64,000 nucleotides of DNA from DASCOT01 sp965197275 (GCA_965197275.1 CBDAMQ010000019.1:1-64000), one strand, 5' to 3'; shown: positions 42,482-51,688, counted from the stretch's first letter. Translations and numbers: made by a program. Notes: generated by a model not told the origin, from the letters alone.

Positions 42482-42503
42482 CGCCACCCTTCGCAGGGTG
42501 GCG
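42482..42503. terminator. Strong hairpin between convergent genes
   Basis: CGCCACCCT (42482-42490) and AGGGTGGCG (42495-42503) form a perfect 9-bp stem with a TCGC tetraloop, placed between the convergent methyltransferase and rhomboid genes. No T-run follows in either direction, so factor-assisted termination or a REP-like role is equally possible. Confidence 0.45.
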
Positions 42504-42554
42504 CGACTCTGCGCGCTGAACCGCATAACGATCGACTCATAGAGGCCGAGCCAC

Positions 42555-42625
42555 CGTCTCGCCGTCCCGGAGCTGGCCACTGAGCGGGACGATCGCACTT
42601 CGCCTTCCGCTGCCAGTACCGCCGC
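42555..42625 (+). other. Degenerate copy of the methyltransferase 3' end
   Basis: The segment starting CTCGCCGT and containing AGCTGGCCACTGAGCGGGAC, then CACTTCGCCTTCCGCTGCC, parallels 42337-42405 of the upstream gene, at roughly four identical bases in five. It carries indels and no open frame. It accounts for part of the 207-bp intergenic space. Confidence 0.6.
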
Positions 42626-42651
42626 TAGCCCACGGTTTTCAGCGGAACCTC

Positions 42652-43503
42652 CTAGCTGAAGAACTGCAAACCGTGCCATACCGACGCCAGGATGGCGATA
42701 GCGTTGAGCGCCAGGCACACGAACGCGGCGACGAAGTGGCCGGCGTGCTCATCGGTGCGCGGGTCGAGGAGCCGCGCCGCCAGGTACCCGCCGCCGAACC
42801 CACCCAGGTGGGCCCAGTTGTCGATGAACGGCACGATCAGCCCGATCACTACGAAGATGCCGACCCAGCGCCACACCTGCTGGCCGATGCTGCTCGGCCC
42901 GCCCAGCTGGCTGTATACAACAAGCGCCCCGAAGAGCCCGAACAGCGGCGCCGATGCGCCGATCGTGAAGCCGGCACCGGCAAGTGGGCCGAGGAACGGA
43001 AACAACCCCATGATGGAAGTGGCGGCGAAGCCGGCGGCCGCTGAGGCGGTGTAGATGATCACCAGTCGGCCGACGCCGTAGAACTCGCTGACCGCCGGCA
43101 TCAGTTGGCGCAGCCACATCATGTTCATGCCGATGTGGAGCAGCCCGCCATGCAGCCATGCGGCGCTCAGCACCGTCCACCAACGGCCGTAGCCGAATAC
43201 CGGCACGGCGCCGCTGGCGCCGAACAGGAACAACGGTCGTTGGCCCGGCGACAGCATCGATAGCAGCCCACCGCCGCCAATCGCAGATGGATCGCCCAAC
43301 AGCGTAATGACGAACAGGGCGGCGCAGACGAAGAGCACGATCTCGGTGAAGCCGAGGCCGCGACCGAGCTTGTTGAGCATCGGGGCGAAGCCCCACAGCC
43401 CGGGGTTGAAGCGGCCACATCGGAAGCAGCGATCGTCGCGCACCCCGACCAGGCTGCCGCAACTGGGGCAGACGACGGAGCCGCTCGTCGGTCGGTTGAA
43501 CAA
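42652..43503 (-). CDS. Rhomboid intramembrane protease with N-terminal zinc ribbon
   Basis: 283 residues from TTG 43503, with GAGAAAA upstream. Cys12, 15, 26 and 29 (VCPSCG, CFRCG) form a four-Cys zinc ribbon in the cytoplasm. The rhomboid core follows: WLHGGLLHIGMNMMW on TM2, nucleophile Ser184 in IGASAPLFG, and catalytic His232 in WAHLGGFGGGYL. The usual GxSG is GASA here, a tolerated change. It would cleave membrane proteins within the bilayer. The gene starts 12 bp after the large metalloprotease gene, so both are probably expressed together. Confidence 0.9.
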   Translation of the reverse strand: MFNRPTSGSVVCPSCGSLVGVRDDRCFRCGRFNPGLWGFAPMLNKLGRGLGFTEIVLFVCAALFVITLLGDPSAIGGGGLLSMLSPGQRPLFLFGASGAVPVFGYGRWWTVLSAAWLHGGLLHIGMNMMWLRQLMPAVSEFYGVGRLVIIYTASAAAGFAATSIMGLFPFLGPLAGAGFTIGASAPLFGLFGALVVYSQLGGPSSIGQQVWRWVGIFVVIGLIVPFIDNWAHLGGFGGGYLAARLLDPRTDEHAGHFVAAFVCLALNAIAILASVWHGLQFFS

Positions 43504-43515
43504 CAGTAGTTTTCT

Positions 43516-46146
43516 CTATCGGCCGCCCCATGCGCAGGCGGCTTCGGCGGGGAAGAGCGAGTCGAGCATCGACCCTACGGGTGGCAGGTCGGCGCTCATG
43601 AGCGCAAGGTCTAGCCACGAGGGTGCCGGTTGTCCGATCGGCGCGCCAGGCGGGGCGTTCCGTTGCCCGGGTTGCGAGTAGGCCGCGGCCGGCCGTGACA
43701 GGAACCGTTCGACATCGCGCTCCAGCAAGGCAAGGTGGGCCTGGCTCGGTCCGATCATCTCCTCGGCCTCCCCGATCCGGACGGCGATTCGGGAGCTCAA
43801 CGCGGCCAGTCGGGAGGTGGCGATGGCCCGCACCTGCGGCATCGGGCCGTTGGCGCCCAGAGACATCACCTGTTCGACAGCCGCGCGCTGGACGGTGCGA
43901 ATGATCTCCTGCTCGTAGCCGTCGCCACTCCGCATGGTGAACAGCGTTTGCAGCGTGTGGTCGAGCACGTCTACGAGGCCTGGCAAGTCGCTGTCGAGGG
44001 CGTGCTGCTCCACCATGCGGGCGGCTCGCGCCGGGTCGAAGATGTTGGCGAGCACATGCTGGGCGGCTACCACGGCCGGTGTGATGGCGTCGAACGTCAT
44101 TCCGGTGTAGCGCGGGAACAGCTCGCGGTGGCGGCCATATCCGGATGGCCGCGGTGGTAGTAGTGCGAGTACGGAGCGCGGTATCGACAGCTGCGACGGT
44201 TGCAGGGTCGCCAGCAGGGAGTCGAGCGCCGCCCGCTGTTCGGTACCGGGGACGGCGCCGGTGGCGTTGCCGTGACCGTCGCCGCGCAGGGCGTAGTGGT
44301 AGTTCGAGCCGCCGATGGCTGAGGCGGTGGCCTGCACCTGATAGCGATGATGTAGGTAGAGAGGTACGAGGACCTCCTCGATCGTCGCCAGCGGTGCGCC
44401 GAGCTTGATGGCGTTGTCGCCGAAGCGGTCGAGAGCGTGCCGCCGGACCGCCATCATGCGGTCGAGCTCCGCCACCGGATCATCGCCATTGGCCCACCAG
44501 TGCACCCGCGGCTGCGCCGACATGTCCTGATTGGTCATGTAGATGACGTCGCGCTCCCAGGCCTCATCGAGAATGGCGCGCAGCTCCTCGGATTGGTCGG
44601 CGCCAGCGGGGAAATCCTGGTAGGCGTAGGTCACCGCAACCTTGTCCCAGTCGCCGATCTTGTCGTCGTAGACGGCCGAGTAGTCCAGCTCACCGTCGTC
44701 GGTGAGCTCGATCAGCGGATGCGGGTAGTCCATCACCGAGATGCGCCCAAGGCTACTGGCGTAGTAGTTGTGGCCGAAGCCGAGGGTGTGGCCGACCTCG
44801 TGTGCCGACAGTTGGCGCAGCCGCGCAAGCGCCCATTCAGCCAGCTCGGGAGGGGTCTCGGTGCCGTTGGCGTAGGGCGACAGCAGGCCCTCGGCGATCA
44901 GGTAGTCTTGGCGCACGCGCAGCGACCCTAGCGTCACCTGGCCCTTGATGATCTCGCCGGTGCGCGGGTCGCTGACCGAGCCGCCGTAGCTCCAGCCGCG
45001 CGTCGAGCGATGCACCCACTGGATGATGTTGTAGCGCACGTCCATGTTGTCGGCGCCTTCGGGCAATAGCTCGACCCGAAAGGCATCGCGATAGCCGGCG
45101 GCCTCGAACGCCTGATTCCACCAGCGCGCTCCGTCGAGCAACGCCGAGCGAACAGGCTCGGGAGTGCCGCGATCCAGGTAGTAGACGATCGGCTCCACGG
45201 CCTCCGAGACGTCGGCGGCCGGGTCGACCTTTTGCAGCCGGTGGCGGTTGACGAATCGCCTCGCCAGCGGCGTGCCGAGCGGCACCGCGTAGTCTTGATA
45301 GGTGAGGCCGAAGGCGCCGGAGCGCGGGTCGTAGGCGCGCGGCTCGTACCCGTCGTCGGGCAGCTCCACGAACTGGTGGATCGTGCGAACCGTTACCGCT
45401 TCAGTGCTTGGAGTCACCGCTGCCAGCGAGCCTCGTCCGAAGCCCCCGCCGGGGCCAGGCTGTGCCCCGAATCCGCCGAAGCCTCGGCGCCCACCGCCCT
45501 GGGTGGTGAACGTGAGCGTGGCGTTCATCATGATGTTCTTCGGGAAGGCTTTGGTGTGCTGCCTGGAGATCGCGCTGCGCGAGGCGTCGAGCCGGTACTG
45601 AGCGGGCTGCAGGTTGACCGCCACGCCGTGGGTGTCGCGCAGAAGAAACTCGGTCATGTCAACCAGCGTGCGACCATCCGTCTCGGCCGCAACGGTGAAT
45701 CCCCAGAGCACCGACTGTGCGAACGCCTCCTCGACCGCCCGACGTTCGTCGGCGTTGTCGCTGTCAGCCCGGTACCTCAGGTTGGGTTGCAGCATCAGGA
45801 TCTTTGGGCCTACGCGCTCGAATCGGACGATCCGACCGCCGCCATTCTGTCCGCGATCGAGCCCGATGTCGTTGGAACCCAGACCGGCCGCCAGGCCACG
45901 GACATAGAGGATGTCCTCGTCGAAACGGGCGATCTCCATGTACAGCGTGCCGGCGGCGGCGTCCCAGTACAGCGGCAACAAGCCATCGAGCCGTTCCATC
46001 GCGGCGACCTTCTCCTCGATCGACGATGGCGGGCTGGCGGAGGAGGCGCCGCCCGGTGCCTGGGCGGCGGCGGGCGCCGCCGCGCACACGAGCAATGCGA
46101 GTAGGAAAGCGATCCGGCGGGTACTCAACAGCTGACGTTCGATCAA
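43516..46146 (-). CDS. Secreted zinc-dependent metalloprotease (DUF5117/DUF4953 type)
   Basis: 876 residues; signal peptide ending near AAPAAAQ. The N-terminal DUF5117-like region (LDGLLPLYWDAAAGTLYME, FLLRDTHGVAVNL) is followed by the metzincin zinc site HEVGHTLGFGHN (about residue 475), and a Met-turn candidate ISVMDYPHP lies ~20 residues on. The C-terminal DUF4953 region holds FPRYTGMTFDAITP. A Gly/Phe-rich loop (residues ~220-245) interrupts the N-terminal part. Members are large exported peptidases of unknown substrate, common in environmental Acidobacteriota, Bacteroidota and proteobacteria. It is the first gene of a unit with the rhomboid. Confidence 0.9.
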   Translation of the reverse strand: MIERQLLSTRRIAFLLALLVCAAAPAAAQAPGGASSASPPSSIEEKVAAMERLDGLLPLYWDAAAGTLYMEIARFDEDILYVRGLAAGLGSNDIGLDRGQNGGGRIVRFERVGPKILMLQPNLRYRADSDNADERRAVEEAFAQSVLWGFTVAAETDGRTLVDMTEFLLRDTHGVAVNLQPAQYRLDASRSAISRQHTKAFPKNIMMNATLTFTTQGGGRRGFGGFGAQPGPGGGFGRGSLAAVTPSTEAVTVRTIHQFVELPDDGYEPRAYDPRSGAFGLTYQDYAVPLGTPLARRFVNRHRLQKVDPAADVSEAVEPIVYYLDRGTPEPVRSALLDGARWWNQAFEAAGYRDAFRVELLPEGADNMDVRYNIIQWVHRSTRGWSYGGSVSDPRTGEIIKGQVTLGSLRVRQDYLIAEGLLSPYANGTETPPELAEWALARLRQLSAHEVGHTLGFGHNYYASSLGRISVMDYPHPLIELTDDGELDYSAVYDDKIGDWDKVAVTYAYQDFPAGADQSEELRAILDEAWERDVIYMTNQDMSAQPRVHWWANGDDPVAELDRMMAVRRHALDRFGDNAIKLGAPLATIEEVLVPLYLHHRYQVQATASAIGGSNYHYALRGDGHGNATGAVPGTEQRAALDSLLATLQPSQLSIPRSVLALLPPRPSGYGRHRELFPRYTGMTFDAITPAVVAAQHVLANIFDPARAARMVEQHALDSDLPGLVDVLDHTLQTLFTMRSGDGYEQEIIRTVQRAAVEQVMSLGANGPMPQVRAIATSRLAALSSRIAVRIGEAEEMIGPSQAHLALLERDVERFLSRPAAAYSQPGQRNAPPGAPIGQPAPSWLDLALMSADLPPVGSMLDSLFPAEAACAWGGR

Positions 46147-46585
46147 CGGTTACCTCTGGCAGCAAGGGCTCCCACGGGCGCCGGGGTTGGGGCCTCGATG
46201 GTCAGAGCCCAGGCGTTCGCGGAGCGGAGTCATCGAGCAAGCGTCGCCAGTGTGCCAAGAGTGGCGCCGATCACCAAGTCAAGGCCGTGACTGGTAGCGC
46301 CAGCGAGGCAACGGCCGCGGCAGGCCGAGGTTGTCCGGCGGAACCTGGCAATCAACCTGTCAAGGGTCCCCAGCCGTCGAGGCAGTCTGCGATTGTTGGT
46401 CGGGGTCAGATCACGCTGACTCACGCCGCCGCCAACAACGGTCACCAGTCGCGGCGGCAATCCGATCTTGATGGTGCTCGCCGGGGTAAGACCCGGCAAG
46501 CTTCAATCGGTTGCTGCGCTCCGTCCGACGCAGTGCTGAAGCCGCCAGTCACGCTGCGGCGAGCACCACCAGTTCTGTCGGTCTC
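46147..46585. other. 439-bp gene-free stretch with hairpin
   Basis: No convincing coding sequence. A minus-strand open frame (46230-46499) has odd composition and no relatives I recognise. The stretch holds a hairpin GCCGGG-GTAAGA-CCCGGC at about 46480-46497 and a GGGGTCAGATCACGCTGA segment reminiscent of an IS end, without a transposase. It should include the promoter of the metalloprotease gene. Confidence 0.4.
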
Positions 46586-47554
46586 TCAGCCGGCGGCCCG
46601 CATCCGCGCTACGTCGGCTTCGGCGGCGATGTAACCGAACGCCGCCCAGCTGGTGCCATCGAGAATACGCTCGAAGATCTCGAGGGCGCGCTCCTCGTCG
46701 CCGTTGTACAGGTACCAGTTGCCGACCCCGTATCCCTGCGTGGCGATGTTGAGTGCCACATCCGGATCATCGACCGCTCGCAGGTCGAGCAGGTCATCGG
46801 GCTCGACCTCGCCCTTGTACATCAGCAATCGCCGGTGATAGGCGTCGTTTTCGACCACCTCGAGCTCGGCCGTGATCGCGGTCAGAAGCTCGCTCGCCTC
46901 GGCATCGCGCCCGAGTCGGCGCAGTGTCATGTACATCCAATCGCTGGTGGCAACCAGCAGATCGGGATTGGTCGAGACTTCCATGCAGTTGCGGTAGGCC
47001 TCCAGCGCCGTCTCGAAATCTCCCTGTAGGTAGTGCGCCAGCGCCAGGTGGTACCAGATGTTGAACTTGTCGGTCGACAGCGGCGTGTTGAGGCGATTGG
47101 GGATGCCATCCGGCTCGACGGCGTCTTCGAAGCCGTCGGCGATCTCCGCTGCTCGCGCGAGGTCGGCAACGGCGTCCTCGAATCGCCGCAGCGAGATGTA
47201 TCGGTGCCCGCGGTGGCGACGTAGTCGGTACGACTCGGGATACGTTCGCAACCCGTCGCTGTAGGTCGCGACGGCGTCGTTGAAGTTGCCAGCGTAGGCG
47301 ATGCGCCTGCCAAGCCAAATGAGCCTGTCCTCGTCGGGCTCCGCCTCGTGGGCCGCGCGCGCACTTTCGATGTTGGTGGTGAGCGTCGCCAAACGTTCGG
47401 GCGTGGGCTGGGCCGCATACAACGGCCTGCCCAGCAGCGACGTGGTCTCGGGTTCCGCTGCTGCCGCTGCGTTCGTGCCTCGGTCTGCAACGTCATTCGG
47501 TTGACCGTTGCAGGCGGCGAGCGCCATGGCGAGGAGGTAAACGAGCGATCGCAT
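46586..47554 (-). CDS. TPR-repeat lipoprotein
   Basis: ATG 47554 gives MRSLVYLLAMALAACNGQ, with lipobox LAAC. A short Ala-rich linker precedes about five tetratricopeptide repeats (e.g. AGNFNDAVATYSDGLRTYPE, RFEDAVADLARAAEI, LQGDFETALEAYRNCMEV, NGDEERALEIFERIL). It probably acts as a periplasm-facing scaffold for protein complexes. The upstream alternative start at 47605 would precede the lipobox with a charged stretch and was rejected. The Smr gene lies 13 bp upstream on the same strand. Confidence 0.83.
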   Translation of the reverse strand: MRSLVYLLAMALAACNGQPNDVADRGTNAAAAAEPETTSLLGRPLYAAQPTPERLATLTTNIESARAAHEAEPDEDRLIWLGRRIAYAGNFNDAVATYSDGLRTYPESYRLRRHRGHRYISLRRFEDAVADLARAAEIADGFEDAVEPDGIPNRLNTPLSTDKFNIWYHLALAHYLQGDFETALEAYRNCMEVSTNPDLLVATSDWMYMTLRRLGRDAEASELLTAITAELEVVENDAYHRRLLMYKGEVEPDDLLDLRAVDDPDVALNIATQGYGVGNWYLYNGDEERALEIFERILDGTSWAAFGYIAAEADVARMRAAG

Positions 47555-47567
47555 GGGGGCTCCTTGA

Positions 47568-47849
47568 TCAGCTGGGAGTGGAACGCAGCGAGACCAGCGT
47601 CGCACCCCAACTGGATCCGTCGCCGGCGAGTCGATACGAGCTCACATCGGCACGGCGGTCGAGGGCCGCATGGACGATGCGCCGAAGGGTGCCCGTTCCT
47701 TTGCCGTGGATGATGCGGACCTCGGTGATCGAATGTTCCTGACAGGCATCCAGATAGTCGTCTACCAGCTCACTGGCGTCGCCGGGGTGGAAGGTGTGCA
47801 GGTCGAGCACACCGTCGATGGGCAACTCGATCAGGTCATCGTCGGGCAT
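47568..47849 (-). CDS. Smr-domain protein
   Basis: 93 residues from ATG 47849. The small MutS-related fold is evident: LDLHTFHPGDASELVDDYLD, then VRIIHGKGTGTLRRIVHAAL, with the LDLH and HGKGTG motifs of the Smr nuclease domain. A stand-alone Smr protein may nick DNA or cleave RNA. The open frame continues upstream to 48107, but that part is antisense-like, and MPDDDLIELPIDG is the usual style of start. Confidence 0.85.
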   Translation of the reverse strand: MPDDDLIELPIDGVLDLHTFHPGDASELVDDYLDACQEHSITEVRIIHGKGTGTLRRIVHAALDRRADVSSYRLAGDGSSWGATLVSLRSTPS

Positions 47850-47940
47850 GTGTCGAACGCGGTAGCAGTGTGCCGGGTCGCTGCAGGCTGCGCCGAGAGG
47901 GTACACCCAGACAATTCCCCGTCGCCGGGGCCGCCTGGCG

Positions 47941-48771
47941 TCAGGGGCGCAAGTGCCTATACGAATCGAAGTGGTGGATGGCGATGCCACCGAATCCCGG
48001 GCCGCCGCTGAGTGCTCTGACCACAGCGTCGAGCTCGCGCTCCATTGCGCCGCCACCCTCTTCGTAGAAGGTGAGCTTGTCGAGCTCGTCGTCGTCGGTC
48101 TGCACACCGATCACCACGCGCTTTCCCAGCGCTGCCCCCGCGACAACCTCGTTCAACGTGTGACGCAGGATCCCATCGCTGCCATCCGCGTGATCGCGAT
48201 ACGCCATCACGACGATCCCATCAACCCGCTCGAGGACGTGCTCGAGCAATGATCTCCCATTGAAGCGGTAGCCGTCGTGATCAAACCAGAAGGGAATCGC
48301 CGCCCAGACCGGAAGCCCTCTGGCCCCCCGTACGGCGCCCTCCAGCGCTCGCAGATAGCCGCGCATCAACTGTGTGCGGCCGGGTTCAGAGTCCCACTCG
48401 CGGAGAACGTAGGGCTCGATGTCGAGCAGCAGCCCACCGTACAGCTGGGCGCGTCGGACCGCGCGCACCCAGGCGAGCAGCTCGGCGGGGTCGAGCGCCC
48501 AGTCCGGATGCCCCGAGACCGCCAGGAGTCCGATATTGCGCCGCTGCGCCTCGGTAGCCAGGCTCGCGAACACACCGGCTTTGGCCTCGGCGGTCGGTAC
48601 GTTGATGAGCAAATGGCTGAAGTCGTGAGCCCGTGCGAAGCGGGCCAGTCCGGGCTCGGGACGGCTCCACACCCACAGGGCACGCGGCACGAGCGCGCTA
48701 CCAGCCCCGGGCCGCGACCCTGCGATCAGCATCATCAGCGTACAGGCGATCAGCAGCTGGGTACGACGCAC
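47941..48771 (-). CDS. Secreted TIM-barrel-like hypothetical protein
   Basis: 276 residues with a signal peptide (MRRTQLLIACTLMMLIAGS). The mature part alternates strand and helix with barrel-like motifs: ALWVWSRPEPGLARFA, INVPTAEAKA, GLLLDIEPYVL, LPVWAAIPFWFD, DGIVVMAYRDHADG and RVVIGVQTDD. The LDIEP and VVMAYR elements recall catalytic strands of GH18-like glycosidase barrels. No proven family; the reaction is unknown. Confidence 0.6.
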   Translation of the reverse strand: MRRTQLLIACTLMMLIAGSRPGAGSALVPRALWVWSRPEPGLARFARAHDFSHLLINVPTAEAKAGVFASLATEAQRRNIGLLAVSGHPDWALDPAELLAWVRAVRRAQLYGGLLLDIEPYVLREWDSEPGRTQLMRGYLRALEGAVRGARGLPVWAAIPFWFDHDGYRFNGRSLLEHVLERVDGIVVMAYRDHADGSDGILRHTLNEVVAGAALGKRVVIGVQTDDDELDKLTFYEEGGGAMERELDAVVRALSGGPGFGGIAIHHFDSYRHLRP

Positions 48772-48942
48772 GGTGGGCTCCGACGAATCTCGTTGAGGAT
48801 CGATACCTGCGGTACGCTAGCAGTCGCCGGCGCCAGAACTGATAACCATGGCGCCGCTGAGGCCACCGTTGGCCGCTGGTGTCGAGCCACTGTCATAGGC
48901 CGTGGACGACGGCGGGCCGGGACTGACAGAGAGGGACGTCGA

Positions 48943-49845
48943 ATGCACTCGAAAGCGTCGGAAGCCACCGCGATCAGTCGCCAGTACGGCGCTCAGAGCA
49001 TGGTCGCGTCGTTACGCCGCGTCGCACTACGGACGCCCGACGAGAGCTTCGCCAACGCCGACCCCTCGATGTGGCATTACACCGCCGCACCCGATCTCGC
49101 CGGAGCCCGCGCCGAGCACGAGGCGCTGGCCGAGATCCTGCTCTCGCATGGCGCCGAGTTGATCGATCACCAGCGTCCGGCCGACGGCCTGGCCGACGCC
49201 ATATTCGTGCACGATCCAGCGCTGGTCACCGACCACGGGACCGTCGTGTTGCGCATGGGCAAGTCGCTGCGTCGTGGTGAAGAGGAGCTCCTGGCGGCGA
49301 CCCTCGAGGAGGCTGGCGTACCGATCCTCGGTCGATTGTCGGGCACGGCGACGGCGGAAGGGGGCGATCTTCTGTGGATCGATCACGACACCCTGGCGGT
49401 GGGCCAGGGGTTTCGCACCAACGCTGAGGGCCTGCGCCAGCTCGAATCGATTCTGGGGCCGATCGGCGTTACCTGCGTTCCGGTGCCGTTGCCGTTTCAC
49501 GACGGTGCCGACGCCTGCCTGCATCTGATGTCGTTCATCAGCATGCTCGACGACGATCTGGCGGTGGGTTTCGAGCCGCTGATGCCGATTCCGTTCTGGC
49601 GCCTGTTGCGCGATCGGTCCATCGATATCGTCCCGGTGCCGGACGATGAGTTCGCCACCCAGGGTCCCAACGTGCTGGCCTTGGCGCCGCGCCGCTGCGT
49701 GATGCTGGAAGACAACACGCAAACCCGCACGCGCTTGGAGGCCGCCGGTTGCGAGGTGCTCACCTATCGTGGACGCGAGCTGTCGCTGAAGGCAGAGGGT
49801 GGCGCGACCTGCCTGACCCGACCGGTGCTGCGATTCGACTCGTGA
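48943..49845 (+). CDS. DDAH-like / amidinotransferase-family guanidino hydrolase
   Basis: 300 residues from ATG 48943. Five-bladed guanidine-modifying fold: VLRMGKSLRRGEE, TAEGGDLLWIDHDTLAVG with the Glu and Asp that bind the guanidinium, catalytic His in LPFHDGADACLHL, and catalytic Cys near the end in GGATCLTRPV. Dimethylarginine dimethylaminohydrolases and related enzymes release an amine and leave citrulline. The M20 hydrolase gene begins within its stop codon (GTGA), suggesting a two-step pathway on one substrate. Confidence 0.85.
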   Translation: MHSKASEATAISRQYGAQSMVASLRRVALRTPDESFANADPSMWHYTAAPDLAGARAEHEALAEILLSHGAELIDHQRPADGLADAIFVHDPALVTDHGTVVLRMGKSLRRGEEELLAATLEEAGVPILGRLSGTATAEGGDLLWIDHDTLAVGQGFRTNAEGLRQLESILGPIGVTCVPVPLPFHDGADACLHLMSFISMLDDDLAVGFEPLMPIPFWRLLRDRSIDIVPVPDDEFATQGPNVLALAPRRCVMLEDNTQTRTRLEAAGCEVLTYRGRELSLKAEGGATCLTRPVLRFDS

Positions 49846-51140
49846 GCACCCCGTTCAGGCCGCTGCAGCAACCGGCGCTCACGCCGCTCGAACAACGGGC
49901 GCTTGCGGTGCTGGACCTCGACGGCATGATCGAGATCCTCGATCGCCTCGTGCAGGTGCGCAGCGTCGGCGGCAACGAGTCGCCGGCGCAACAGATGGCG
50001 GCCGATTTCATGGCAGCCGCCGGGCTGGACGTCGACACGTGGCCGATCGACCTCGAAAAGCTTCGGCGCCACCCGTCCTTCTGTGAGGAGATCGAGCGCC
50101 AAGCCGCCATCGGCGTCGTCGGTCGGCTGGGCTCCGGCTCCGGCCCCTCATTGCTGTACAACGGTCACCTCGACGTCGTCGGGGCGGGGGATGAATCGGA
50201 CTGGAGCACGCCTCCATGGCGCGCGACCGTACGCGACGGCGCGGTCTATGGCCGCGGCGCCGTCGATATGAAGGGTGGCGTCTGCGCCGCGATGTGTGCA
50301 GCCAAGGCGCTGGTGGACGCCGGGGTGCACTTGCGAGGCCGCCTGCTGGTGACTCCCGTCGTCGGTGAGGAGGACGGCGGCACCGGAACGCTCGCCGCCA
50401 TCGAGCGTGGTCATGTGGCCGACGCGGCCGTCATCATGGAGCCGACCCGCATGCGCATCGCCACGACGCACGCCGGCGCGTTGAACTTCCGAATCCGTCT
50501 CAAGGGTCTGGCGGCGCATGCCTGCATGCGTTCCGAGGGCGTCAGCGCAGTCGACAAGCTGGCGCCGCTGCTAGCCGCGCTGGCCGCGCTCGAGTGCCAG
50601 CGTACGGAACGCTACGACAACCCACTGTTCGATGCTTACGCCATCCCGTTTCCGCTCTCCGTGGGGCGTGTACAGGCGGGCGATTGGCCGTCGTCGGTTC
50701 CGGACTGGCTGCAGGTCGAGGGACGCTACGGCATCGCGCCTGGCGAGAGCCTGGAGTCGGCGCGCGCCGAGTTCGAAGCGGCGGTGGCCGCGCTGGGCGA
50801 GCGCGATCCGTGGTTGGCGGACAACCCGCCGAGCGTGGAATGGTGGGGCGGGCAGTTCGAGCCTGCCGAAATCGATCCGCAGTCGCCAATCGCCGCGGCG
50901 GTGGCTGACGCCTATCAGGCCGTGACCCAGCGTCAGGCGGTGCTCGAGGGCATGACTTACGGGGCCGATATGCGCCTCCTGGTCAACGTGGCCGGTATTC
51001 CCACCGTGATGTTCGGAGCCGGCGACGTGCGCCAAGCACACCGACCCGACGAGTTCGTGCCCCTCGATGAGCTCGAGTCGCTGGCACAAACGCTGTGCCT
51101 CACGGCGATGCGCTTCTGCGGTGTGGAGGAATCTGACTAG
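49842..51140 (+). CDS. M20-family metallo-hydrolase (ArgE/DapE/ACY1-like)
   Basis: GTG 49842 overlaps the DDAH-like stop codon by 4 bp. The dinuclear zinc site is complete: LLYNGHLDVV, YGRGAVDMKGG, VVGEEDGGTG with the catalytic Glu, EPTRM, and the C-terminal His in QAHRPDEFVPLDEL. 432 residues, with the lid/dimerisation domain in the middle (HAGALNFRIRLKGLAAHACM). Such enzymes remove an N-acyl or carbamoyl group from amino acids. Coupled to the guanidino hydrolase it may act on an N-acylated arginine or citrulline derivative; this is inferred from context only. Confidence 0.88.
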   Translation: MSTPFRPLQQPALTPLEQRALAVLDLDGMIEILDRLVQVRSVGGNESPAQQMAADFMAAAGLDVDTWPIDLEKLRRHPSFCEEIERQAAIGVVGRLGSGSGPSLLYNGHLDVVGAGDESDWSTPPWRATVRDGAVYGRGAVDMKGGVCAAMCAAKALVDAGVHLRGRLLVTPVVGEEDGGTGTLAAIERGHVADAAVIMEPTRMRIATTHAGALNFRIRLKGLAAHACMRSEGVSAVDKLAPLLAALAALECQRTERYDNPLFDAYAIPFPLSVGRVQAGDWPSSVPDWLQVEGRYGIAPGESLESARAEFEAAVAALGERDPWLADNPPSVEWWGGQFEPAEIDPQSPIAAAVADAYQAVTQRQAVLEGMTYGADMRLLVNVAGIPTVMFGAGDVRQAHRPDEFVPLDELESLAQTLCLTAMRFCGVEESD

Positions 51141-51151
51141 CTCCCGCGGGA

Positions 51152-51688
51152 TCAGATAACCAGCACGCGCTCCATCGTCACCGCGTCCTCGCGAGGGTTC
51201 GGATAGTACCCGCGGCGTCTACCGACAGAGCGGAATCCGAGTCGCTCGTAAAGGCGCTGCGCGCCCGTGTTCGACATTCGCACGTCCAGCCTGCAGCTTT
51301 TGGCTCCGCGGTCCACGGCCCACCGCAGCGCCGCCTCGACAAGACGTCGCCCGTACCCCAGGCGTCGATAGGCGCGGGCCACGGCGACGTTGGCGATCAG
51401 CGCATCCTGGCGATCGGGGCAGACGATCAGGTAACCGGCGACGCTTTCTTCGTCGGCGGCCAGACCGCCCGGGTCGGTGGTCACGCCGAACGGGCAGGCG
51501 ACCAGACAGAGCAGCTCGCGGGTAGTTATTGCCAGCTCGAACGTCGATCGCGGCCATGGGGCGGCAAAGCTCTCGGTTTCGATTGCCAGGATGGCGTCGA
51601 GGTCTTCTTCGCCCATGCGTCGAAGGGGTACGCCTCGGTCCGCGACGGCGGTCGCCGGGTCGATCCGTGCGCCGACCGAAGGGCACAT
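51152..51688 (-). CDS. rimI: Ribosomal protein S18-alanine N-acetyltransferase-like GNAT
   Basis: 178 residues. GNAT fold with acetyl-CoA loop RRLGYGRRLVEAAL, then LDVRMSNTGAQRLYERLGF and the RimI-type end RRGYYPNPREDAVTMERVL. The N-terminal PLRRMGEEDLDAILAIETE and SFAAPWPRSTFE are also RimI-like. Its ATG shares a base with the stop codon of the phosphatase gene (TAATG), so the two are translated in tandem. An insert around residues 65-82 (FGVTTDPGGLAADEES) lengthens the protein relative to E. coli RimI. Confidence 0.85.
   Translation of the reverse strand: MCPSVGARIDPATAVADRGVPLRRMGEEDLDAILAIETESFAAPWPRSTFELAITTRELLCLVACPFGVTTDPGGLAADEESVAGYLIVCPDRQDALIANVAVARAYRRLGYGRRLVEAALRWAVDRGAKSCRLDVRMSNTGAQRLYERLGFRSVGRRRGYYPNPREDAVTMERVLVI

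Noticed and set aside
46230..46499. An 89-residue minus-strand frame in the 439-bp gap
   Set aside because: No ribosome site, no recognisable domain and unusual composition; kept only as part of the gene-free region.
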